A stretch of 52,445 nucleotides of DNA from Betaproteobacteria bacterium (GTDB lineage: Bacteria > Pseudomonadota > Gammaproteobacteria > Burkholderiales > Rhodocyclaceae): positions 1-52,445 of the forward strand of contig WQYV01000007.1 in NCBI GenBank assembly GCA_009781085.1, given 5' to 3'. This document shows positions 26,771 to 34,814 of the stretch, in pieces. A model generated the notes under the pieces. That model was not told where the DNA came from, searched no databases, and worked only from the letters and a program-made list of their open reading frames with translations. The first letter of the stretch is position 1. Each line of letters starts with the position of its first letter. A program made the position numbers and the translations under genes.

Positions 26771-27433
26771 TCAGTTGATGAACTCCTTCATATCCATCGG
26801 CAGCGCCCTAAGCACTTTTCCGATGATCCTTGTGTCTTCGAGGCGCTCGCCCCATTCCCAGGTTTCGTAGAGGTCATTATCTGAGCTGACCTTTACGACT
26901 GAGCCAGCAAGCGCCAGACGTTTACATAAGAGCACGCCACCGTGAAAAAGCAAGTAGACGCCATCTCCGCTGAACTTATTTTTTGACGTATTAACGAAAA
27001 GAAGATCCCCAGGCAGTATCGTTGGCTCCATACTGTCGCCTGTAGCCTGGATGATCTTCACCGCATCGTCAACCTGTCCGATGCTATCACGTGCGGCCTC
27101 AACAGGCATCTCAATCGAGCGAATGGCTACTGGGTGGTCATCATTGATGGCGTTCGATCCCCAAGCAACGCGAACATCCAGAAACTCGTAGCGCACGATG
27201 TTTTTGTCTGGTTTTGCGAACGCAACCATCGGCCCTTTACCGGTTTCTATCCATGTCGCATTGCACCCAAAGGTTGCCTGTGCTTTTAACCTACCATCTC
27301 TTGATACGCCGCGATTTTCCCAGTTATTTACGGTTTGTTGCGATTCACCAAGAAGGTCAGCAACGGCTTTTTGCCCAGTGACTCTCATTATGGCATCTGC
27401 AGCAGAGTAGAGGCGTTTCATTGTGTCGTGCAT
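26771..27433 (-). CDS. Phage-type CI/S24 repressor (HTH plus self-cleaving peptidase domain)
   Basis: A LexA/CI-like transcription repressor of about 220 residues. The N-terminal HTH is in KAVADLLGESQQTVNNWENRG. The C-terminal S24 domain has the nucleophile Ser in TGDSMEPTILPGD and the catalytic Lys in LLCKRLA. Such repressors hold prophages silent until RecA-stimulated autocleavage. No phage genes surround it, so it is either a domesticated regulator or a relic. Start is uncertain: ATGs at 27454, 27433 and 27421 are in frame, none with a good ribosome site. I prefer 27433 because direct repeats that look like operators overlap the first. Confidence 0.8.
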   Translation of the reverse strand: MHDTMKRLYSAADAIMRVTGQKAVADLLGESQQTVNNWENRGVSRDGRLKAQATFGCNATWIETGKGPMVAFAKPDKNIVRYEFLDVRVAWGSNAINDDHPVAIRSIEMPVEAARDSIGQVDDAVKIIQATGDSMEPTILPGDLLFVNTSKNKFSGDGVYLLFHGGVLLCKRLALAGSVVKVSSDNDLYETWEWGERLEDTRIIGKVLRALPMDMKEFIN

Positions 27434-27444
27434 GGTAAGAATCA

Positions 27445-27546
27445 TACGGTACATAAACAGGTTGTTGTTACACGCAAAGTTTGAAAAAAATTAAATACGG
27501 TGTTTTTACATAAATTACCATGTTCGCAAAAGAGATCACGGTGATC
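27445..27546. promoter_or_regulatory. Putative operator region of the S24 repressor
   Basis: TACGGT is followed by ACATAAA at 27445-27457, and the same two words recur at 27496-27501 and 27508-27514 with a 6-base insert. A perfect 13-base palindrome GATCACGGTGATC lies at 27534-27546. Such repeats next to a repressor start fit autoregulatory operators. No footprint-type evidence is available. Confidence 0.35.
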
Positions 27547-27735
27547 CTACTGCGCTTGCCGGGAAGCTTGGATGCCCGAAACCCGGCGAGCCGCAACGGT
27601 GCAGCCCTGCCAAGCCGAAAAAGTCTTGGATATCTGCCGAAATCTTAGGCAAAACAGCCTACAACCTGCATGAATTGTGGTGTGGCACAAACCCGTTTAA
27701 GTTTAATATTCGCCCTCCACAACCGGCAACCGAAC
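27511..27735 (+). pseudogene. Possible decayed cro-like DNA-binding gene
   Basis: An open plus-strand frame without an ATG reads DHGDPTALAGKLGCPKPG, then SWISAEILGKTAYNLHELW. The first part resembles the start of a Cro/CII-type HTH (hGDPTALAxKLG). The recognition helix appears missing. It diverges from the S24 repressor exactly where cro lies in lambdoid immunity regions. The frame runs on into ettA, which starts at 27752. The call is tentative. Confidence 0.25.
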
Positions 27736-27751
27736 AACTGAAGGCATTCCA

Positions 27752-29416
<1,665 letters not shown>

Positions 29417-29524
29417 CAGGCTTTCGTTAAGGGAAACGAGCACCTTTGGGTTGCCCTGATTCGCTGTGCGCAAAGCGAAAAACTATCAATACAACGAGGC
29501 TTAACTTCCATCTCTTACTCGCCT

Positions 29525-29545
29525 AAGAGCCATAACGGCTCTTTT
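29525..29545. terminator. Bidirectional terminator between ettA and the histidine kinase gene
   Basis: AAGAGCC (29525-29531), loop ATAAC, GGCTCTT (29537-29543), followed by TTTT on the plus strand. It serves ettA on the plus strand and lies directly after the kinase stop on the minus strand. Confidence 0.85.
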
Positions 29546-30873
29546 CACATGGCGACGCGTATGCACGTCCCAGCATTAGTTTCGCTGTCAATGCTGAGTT
29601 TCCAGCCGTGTTTATCTATAATGAGTTTGGCGATATACAGTCCCACGCCTTTGCTGTTCACAGCCTTGAATGACTGCCCGGAGCGGTTGTCGATATTTTT
29701 GATGATTTCCGGGGCAATACCCTCCCCGGTATCCGCGATGAGCAGTTCCGCTGCACCATCCCCATGCCGCAAGGAAAGGGAGACACGCCCTTTATTTGTA
29801 TACTTCAGCGCATTAGAAAGCAGGTTGATCAGCACCTGTGCATAACGCACCCCATCTGCTGCAACAATAATTTCTGGTTCAATGTCGGTAGAAAATTCGA
29901 GCTTTTTTTGCACAAAACTCCCTTCATGCCCCAAGGCCACTTTCGTAGTGATTTCAGAAATATTCGTGGGCGAGATGTTCATTTCAAAAGTATCGTTTTC
30001 ATAAATGAGACGATCCTCAAGTTCGTTCAGAAGTTCACCGGTACGGGCAATTTCCGCATGCATGGATTCCAAGTGCGGCCTATCGGCTTTATGAATACCA
30101 TCCAACATGGCTTCGATCTGATTAAACAGAATTTGCAAAGGCGTGCGCAATTCGTGCGAAAGTTCAACGATAAGCTGTCGCCGGAATTTTTCCTGATTCA
30201 GCAATGAACTCCCAAGGGTATTAATTGAATCAGCAATCTCATGCATTTCCGCCACATTGCTTTTTATGGAAACCCTGCTCTGTAAATGACCTTTAGATAT
30301 GTCCTTGGCAGTGGCGGCGATATCATGAATGGGTTTTGAAAGCCGGTAAAAAAACAGGATAGACACTAGCGCACCGCTCATGCTGATGCAAATGATGGCA
30401 AGGACAACGAGAGAAACGCCACTACCCCGGAAAGCGTCTGCCTCCGCCGACGTGGTATGGTTAGTGAAGTACCCGGCAGTCAGTTCTCCAACCTTTTCTT
30501 CTTCCACCAAAATAGGGTATTTAGTTTGGGCATAAGCGTGCTTGGAGTCGGCGCAACATCGCTCCACGTCTTTCTCGTTGGTATAAACCGTATTGCCATC
30601 ATTGTCGGTAATGGTGAAATAATCGCCAGACAATCTGGCTACAGAACCGGCATCCGTTTCATCATAACCTTCCCATGCCCCAGTCATTTTATAATGTGTA
30701 GCCGCATGCATCACCAGCATGCGCTGGGTTTCCTCATGAACTCTGTCAACATAGTACGAAAAAAATCTGTCTATGATGCGAAGCCCGAAAAAAATGAACA
30801 CCGTTACGGTTAAAGCCGTTATAACCGTAAACGATATAGTAAAAAGGTGGGTAAACGGCCACTTTTTACGCAC
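29545..30873 (-). CDS. Sensor histidine kinase, HAMP type
   Basis: A 442-residue membrane kinase. Helices at about 10-30 and 158-180 enclose a periplasmic sensor of about 125 residues that contains a vicinal cysteine pair (ERCCADSKH), possibly a redox or metal site. A HAMP domain follows, then the H-box VELSHELRTPL with phospho-accepting His240, and the ATPase domain with NLLSNALKY, ADTGEGI and a GVGLYIA glycine box. The gene overlaps the end of the upstream response regulator by 8 bases, so the two are coupled. The signal is unknown. Without a strong subfamily match I give no gene name. Confidence 0.92.
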   Translation of the reverse strand: MRKKWPFTHLFTISFTVITALTVTVFIFFGLRIIDRFFSYYVDRVHEETQRMLVMHAATHYKMTGAWEGYDETDAGSVARLSGDYFTITDNDGNTVYTNEKDVERCCADSKHAYAQTKYPILVEEEKVGELTAGYFTNHTTSAEADAFRGSGVSLVVLAIICISMSGALVSILFFYRLSKPIHDIAATAKDISKGHLQSRVSIKSNVAEMHEIADSINTLGSSLLNQEKFRRQLIVELSHELRTPLQILFNQIEAMLDGIHKADRPHLESMHAEIARTGELLNELEDRLIYENDTFEMNISPTNISEITTKVALGHEGSFVQKKLEFSTDIEPEIIVAADGVRYAQVLINLLSNALKYTNKGRVSLSLRHGDGAAELLIADTGEGIAPEIIKNIDNRSGQSFKAVNSKGVGLYIAKLIIDKHGWKLSIDSETNAGTCIRVAM

Positions 30874-31540
30874 AGCGCTTCAATCCAAGCGCATAGCCAT
30901 GACCATGAACGGTTTTAATTATTTGCGGGTTTTTGGGGTCATCTTCAAGTTTCTGCCTGAGATGCGTGATATGCACATCCACAGTTCTATCAAAAATATC
31001 TGGGGCGTTGAGGTACTCCACCAGTTTTTCCCGGTTAACTACCGCTTTGGCGTTATTTACAAGACACAGGAGTATGGCATATTCATTCGGCGTCAGCTTG
31101 ACCTCCATCCCTTTCTTGGTAACGGTTCGCCGGTCAAGAAATAAAACGATGCCATCTTCCAAGCGAATAACATTATCTTTTGGACGGGCGCGTTTTAGGA
31201 CGGACTTGACGCGCATTGCCAGTTCTCTTGGACTGAATGGCTTAGTCAGATAATCATCGGCTCCGTAAGCAAAACCGTTTATCCTCGACTGCTCGCTACG
31301 TTTCGAAGTCAGCATGATTACAGGGGTATTGTACAGTTTGACGACCCGCTCGCAGACGTACTCCCCTTGTCCGTCTGGCAGCATGAGATCCAGAATAACC
31401 AAATCGGTTTCTGCACTAACGCTATTGATCGCTTCAGCGACAGTCGTCACGTGTCGAACGTAGTGACCATCGCGTTCAAGGTATTCCTTGACGGTCTCCG
31501 CTATCTTCACTTCGTCTTCAACAATAAGAATCTGGTACAT
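30866..31540 (-). CDS. OmpR/PhoB-family response regulator
   Basis: A 224-residue transcription regulator paired with the kinase that overlaps it. The receiver domain has the acidic pocket (IVEDE), the phospho-accepting Asp51 in VILDLMLPDG, the switch Thr in VIMLTSK and the Lys in LTKPFSP. The C-terminal winged-helix domain ends with VDVHITHLRQKLEDDP and VHGHGYALG, as in OmpR-type regulators. ATG at 31540 gives the standard MYQILIVEDE start; the longer frame from 31606 is not needed. A strong hairpin (31596-31628) separates it from the small secreted-protein gene upstream. Confidence 0.93.
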   Translation of the reverse strand: MYQILIVEDEVKIAETVKEYLERDGHYVRHVTTVAEAINSVSAETDLVILDLMLPDGQGEYVCERVVKLYNTPVIMLTSKRSEQSRINGFAYGADDYLTKPFSPRELAMRVKSVLKRARPKDNVIRLEDGIVLFLDRRTVTKKGMEVKLTPNEYAILLCLVNNAKAVVNREKLVEYLNAPDIFDRTVDVHITHLRQKLEDDPKNPQIIKTVHGHGYALGLKRCA

Positions 31541-31595
31541 ACTACTTTCTATCCAGCCTTTACCTGTGAAGTTCAACAAATCGTAGGCAACCAAT

Positions 31596-31628
31596 ATCGG
31601 GGGCACAATGACAAATCATGCCCCCGAT
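31596..31628. promoter_or_regulatory. Strong 10-base-pair hairpin upstream of the response regulator
   Basis: ATCGGGGGCA (31596-31605) pairs perfectly with TGCCCCCGAT (31619-31628) around a 13-base loop. No T-run on either side, so a simple intrinsic terminator is unlikely. It could be a processing site or attenuator that sets different levels for the small protein and the two-component genes. Confidence 0.5.
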
Positions 31629-31710
31629 CTGCGGAGAAAGGTTGCCCTCCACCATTATGGATCAAGCAACAAAGGGAGAGTCCGCCACTTTGCTGCCCGA
31701 TATTTCGGGT

Positions 31711-31956
31711 TTATTTTCCTGCGCCTCCGTCTTTTTTCATGTCATCTTTAGCCGTGGACTTCGCGCCTCCCTTTTTCACGCCCTCTTTTTTCGCGGTGGC
31801 GGGCTTCGCTTCGTCCTTTTTCACTTCGCTGGACTGTGCCGCTGTGCTTTTATGCGCGTCTGCGGCCTTGGCGGTATCCGCGGCGGCAAAAGCCGTGGGA
31901 AGGGCGAGTGGGCCAACAAGAACGGTCAGAGCCAGGACGGGAAATAGTTTTTTCAT
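31711..31956 (-). CDS. Small secreted Lys/Ala-rich protein
   Basis: An 81-residue product with a signal peptide (MKKLFPVLALTVLVG, cleavage expected after AFA) and a mature part of about 57 residues rich in Lys, Ala and acidic residues, with repeats such as AKKEGVKKGGAK. Strong GGAGG upstream sets the start at 31956. No fold is recognisable; it looks disordered. It lies upstream of, and on the same strand as, the two-component system, separated by the hairpin at 31596-31628. It resembles the His/Lys-rich protein at 26535 in style, which may mean a shared stress-related role. Confidence 0.65.
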   Translation of the reverse strand: MKKLFPVLALTVLVGPLALPTAFAAADTAKAADAHKSTAAQSSEVKKDEAKPATAKKEGVKKGGAKSTAKDDMKKDGGAGK

Positions 31957-32329
31957 AAGAACCTCCAAGATGCTGTGGGAAAACACAATGGTGACGCCGG
32001 ACATTTGCCTTCAATCAAGGAAAAGCAAGCCGACAGAGACCTTTATACTCAACAAATGTTAAGAAATTATTGAGGCTTAACATCTTACTATTTCTGCACA
32101 AACAACAGGGTTGCACCCGGTTGCGGCAGCATCTTGACCGGGTTAAAGCAGGCAAATCGGTTATGCGTTCACGCGCTGGCGATATACGCGTTTTTATCAA
32201 AAAAACAAGTCAAACTGCATCTGAAGAGTTCTTTTGTCTGAGCCGTGTTTTCTTTGCGAAACTCATTGCCAGCGTTGAAGGAGAACCAATTTAGATAATG
32301 CAAATTCCAGCGCGATGCGACAGCATAAT
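31957..32329. other. Intergenic region between the small secreted-protein gene and lrgB-like gene
   Basis: No convincing gene. Short frames here lack ribosome sites and recognisable sequence. It holds an inverted repeat and a possible minus-strand promoter for the small secreted protein (32041-32083). Confidence 0.5.
32041..32083 (-). promoter_or_regulatory. Inverted repeat with possible -10 box for the small secreted-protein gene
   Basis: ATGTTAAG (32056-32063) and CTTAACAT (32076-32083) form perfect 8-base arms. On the minus strand a TATAAA (32042-32047) lies just downstream, with no good -35 at the right distance. This is the layout of an activator-dependent promoter; the neighbouring OmpR-type regulator is a candidate. 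Confidence 0.35.
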
Positions 32330-33067
32330 TCAAAACAACGCAGCAAGGCGGGAGTACAGCCAAAAACACAACGGCAGGATCACCGCCAGCAGCGCCCCGG
32401 TTACTGCCATGCCAAGCGCGGCGTAGGCACCTGCTTTGACATCAAACTGGAAGGCACGGGCAGTGCCAATGCCGTGCGATGTGATGCCGAGCGCGATGCC
32501 GACGATTCGCGGGTCTTCGATCCGCATCCGGCGCAGCAACGGTATGCCGAAAATGGCTCCGCTGATGCCAGCAACCATCACTGAAGCGACCGCGAGCGAA
32601 GGCAGGCCGCCGAGGCGTTCCGCGATGCCGATTGCGATGGGCGTCGTCACCGATTTAGGTGCCAAGGACCGCAACACCGTTGCATCGCCACCAAACAACC
32701 ATACCAGTGCTAAGGCGCTGCCAGTAGCCACAGTCATACCGACGAGGATACCAGCACCAATGCGGACGAAATCTTTGCGTAGCGCAGGCGTGTGTCGTGC
32801 CAACGGCACGGCCAGGGCTACCGTGGCCGTGCCGAGCAGGAAATGCATAAACTTCGCGCCCTCGAAGTAATCGGCATAGGGAACATCCGTCGCAAGAAGT
32901 ACGGCTACGATGAAGATCGTCGCAAGCAGCAGCGGGTTGGCGAGTGGATGGCTACGGCATAGCCGTGCCACCACCTGCCCTAGCGCAAACGCGCCAAGGG
33001 TCAGCGTTAAACCGAAAAGCGGGCTGGGCCGCAGCCAATGCCAGAAATCGATCCAGAGCACATTCAT
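32330..33067 (-). CDS. LrgB/CidB family membrane protein
   Basis: A 245-residue polytopic inner-membrane protein with about seven to eight helices. LrgB signatures are visible: LKSVTTPIA-type segment (APKSVTTPIAIGIAE) and SHGIGTARAF near the C-terminus. LrgAB/CidAB pairs are holin-like proteins studied in murein hydrolase control; some homologues export glycolate or pyruvate. The ATG at 33067 overlaps the lrgA-like stop in an ATGA arrangement, so the two are coupled. Confidence 0.9.
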   Translation of the reverse strand: MNVLWIDFWHWLRPSPLFGLTLTLGAFALGQVVARLCRSHPLANPLLLATIFIVAVLLATDVPYADYFEGAKFMHFLLGTATVALAVPLARHTPALRKDFVRIGAGILVGMTVATGSALALVWLFGGDATVLRSLAPKSVTTPIAIGIAERLGGLPSLAVASVMVAGISGAIFGIPLLRRMRIEDPRIVGIALGITSHGIGTARAFQFDVKAGAYAALGMAVTGALLAVILPLCFWLYSRLAALF

Positions 33068-33438
33068 TGCGCGTTCTCCGTACCAGGCGGCGTTTCGTAG
33101 GTATCGTGCTTTTCCAGCCGCCGCATCACCCATGCCGCAGCAACGATCCCGGCTAAGGTGCTAAAGACGAGCACTAGCAGGAGCCACCAGCCGTCGCTGA
33201 CAATGCGCTGTTTCTGTTCGATGATCCCCACCGCCGCAGGAATGAAAAGCAGTGTCAAATAGTCGAGAATGCCCCGCACCAGCGGCTCAAGTTTTTTCGG
33301 GGTCGGCAGGCTTGCAACCAGCCAGAGCCATAGCAGTAGCATTCCCAGCACCGCGCCGGGAATCGGCAAAGCCAGGAAACGCACGATAGCCTCGCCGAGT
33401 AGTTGCAGCAAAAGGAGGAAAAACAGACTCTCGACCAT
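33064..33438 (-). CDS. LrgA/CidA family holin-like membrane protein
   Basis: A 124-residue protein with about four helices. The segments LLLLQLLGEAI, LPIPGAVLGMLLL and LDYLTLLFIPAAVGI match the LrgA/CidA family. It is the usual partner of the LrgB protein encoded immediately downstream with a 4-base overlap. The C-terminal tail (TYETPPGTENAQ) is longer and polar. A plausible physiological role is small organic acid transport or control of autolysis; family members differ, so I leave it open. Confidence 0.9.
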   Translation of the reverse strand: MVESLFFLLLLQLLGEAIVRFLALPIPGAVLGMLLLWLWLVASLPTPKKLEPLVRGILDYLTLLFIPAAVGIIEQKQRIVSDGWWLLLVLVFSTLAGIVAAAWVMRRLEKHDTYETPPGTENAQ

Positions 33439-33496
33439 GATTTTTCCAATAACAGAACTAGCCCGTAGATACTGTTGCCAGAGTCAAAACCAATAT

Positions 33497-33526
33497 CGTC
33501 ATTGCGAGCGGGGCGAAGCAATCCAG
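33497..33526. repeat. REP-like element (ATTGCGAGCG type)
   Basis: ATTGCGAGCG followed by GGGCGAAGCAATCCAG is a sequence type seen dispersed in many bacterial genomes. It carries near-palindromic halves (GATTGCTTCG / CGAGCGGGGCGAAGCAATC). It abuts a transposase fragment and may mark the break point. Confidence 0.6.
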
Positions 33527-33730
33527 TTTATGTGCAGTACGGGGCTTGCGCAGCGGGTGGCCGCGCTTGCCGCCAATGGGCGCGACCGCCTCAACCCAGG
33601 CCACAAGTTGGGTGACATCATTGCGGTTGGCGCCCGTCAGGAGGATGGCAAGCGGGATACCCTGTGCCTCGGTAATCAGGTGATGCTTGGAGCCGGGGCG
33701 TGCACGACCGGTATCTTTACCGGCACAGGC
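33527..33730 (-). pseudogene. IS5-type transposase fragment (central part)
   Basis: The minus strand encodes about 68 residues of a DDE transposase core: AGKDTGRARPGSKHHLITEA, then GIPLAILLTGANRNDVTQL and GGKRGHPLRKP. This is the IS5-family block that precedes the YADRGYD segment, which is missing. No start, no stop of its own; it is cut at one end by the REP-like element and at the other by a second, oppositely oriented fragment. Confidence 0.75.
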
Positions 33731-33738
33731 ACTTGGCA

Positions 33739-33858
33739 GAAAACGCCTTCTTGCATATCAAGCAGTGGCGGGGCATCGTAACACGTTACGCCAAACGGCT
33801 CGATTCATTCCCAGGGACCGTACATGCCGTACAAATCGCTGCCTCACTTTATGGCTAA
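33739..33858 (+). pseudogene. IS5-type transposase fragment (C-terminal end), opposite strand
   Basis: The plus strand encodes ENAFLHIKQWRGIVTRYAKR and runs to a stop at 33858, matching the C-terminus of IS5-family transposases (NAFLHLKxWRGIATRYAK). It is in the opposite orientation to the adjacent fragment, so this spot is a composite scar of two elements or one rearranged element. Confidence 0.7.
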
Positions 33859-33878
33859 AAATCTCATGACAACATTGT

Positions 33879-34796
33879 CTACTGCGTTTGCTTGAACTTC
33901 CACCCCTTGCCCTCTTGTTTAACCGTACCTACGGCATTTGCAAAGGGAAAATGTATTCCGGCGAGTTGCATTCCCTCTTTCGCGGCGAGGGCGAATATGC
34001 GCTTGCGGGCGAGGACGGCCTGGGGTGGGTTCATGTCGTATGATGCACATTCATCAGGCAGGGCGAATTGCAGGGGCATGCTGTGAATGATATCGCCAAC
34101 GATAAGCAGGCTTTTTCCGTTAGCCGTGAGTTGGTACACCGTATGACCCGGTGTGTGGCCGGAAGCATCTAGCGCCTTTATGCCAGGCAGCGGGGTGCCG
34201 CCAAAAACGAAAGGTTGAATATCGACCCCATAAGCTGCGACAACAGCCTTGACTTTGGCCGCGTTAACGTTGGAAGGGTCTTTTTCCGCGAGGGTTAACC
34301 ATGATTCGAGCTCAGGTTTCGAAACCAACACTTTTGCCTTGGGGAAGGCGCGCTTTTCTTCTCGCAACAGTCCGCCGATGTGGTCCATATGCATGTGAGT
34401 GAGCAGAACGAAGTCAACGTCTTCCGGTTTGATGCCAAGGCTTACGAGTGTTTCGGGCAGTTTTCCCGGAGACTTGAACAGTGTCCCGGTTCCCGAGTCA
34501 AACAGCACGATTTTGCCGCCTGCCCGCAGCAGGAATGCGTTGATGCCGGCTTCGGCTTTGCCGTTGGTGAAGTATTTCGATTTTTCTTCTTCGGAAGCCG
34601 GGCCGCTGAAAATGGAAGCGGCCATTTCACTTGGCAAATCCTGGATGACCGTGACGGTCATGTCGCCCGCCTTCCAGATTTCGCGGCTCAATGTTTCCTG
34701 GGCGGAAACGAAGGACGGGATAACCGCGCAGAGCAGAAACAGAACCGCGGTGGATATGCTGCAAAGGATACGGGCGTATTTTATGGTTAGTTGCAT
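33879..34796 (-). CDS. Secreted metallo-beta-lactamase-fold hydrolase
   Basis: A 305-residue exported protein: signal peptide (about 1-27, ending SFVSA), then an MBL fold with the metal site THMHMDHIGG, a later His in SGHTPGHT and Asp in VGDIIH, so a two-metal site is likely. The family includes lactonases, glyoxalase-II-like and other hydrolases; the substrate is unknown. GAGGAG upstream supports the ATG at 34796. It lies 18 bases after the beta-propeller gene and is the last gene of a five-gene minus-strand run that starts with hisC. As an exported metalloenzyme it is a natural client for the TerC-family protein in the same run. Confidence 0.87.
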   Translation of the reverse strand: MQLTIKYARILCSISTAVLFLLCAVIPSFVSAQETLSREIWKAGDMTVTVIQDLPSEMAASIFSGPASEEEKSKYFTNGKAEAGINAFLLRAGGKIVLFDSGTGTLFKSPGKLPETLVSLGIKPEDVDFVLLTHMHMDHIGGLLREEKRAFPKAKVLVSKPELESWLTLAEKDPSNVNAAKVKAVVAAYGVDIQPFVFGGTPLPGIKALDASGHTPGHTVYQLTANGKSLLIVGDIIHSMPLQFALPDECASYDMNPPQAVLARKRIFALAAKEGMQLAGIHFPFANAVGTVKQEGKGWKFKQTQ

Positions 34797-34814
34797 GGTG
34801 GCTCTCCTCACTGT

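Noticed and set aside
27534-27546. Palindrome GATCACGGTGATC as a stand-alone catabolite or restriction-type site
   Set aside because: It could equally be chance within a decayed gene; kept only as part of the operator region.
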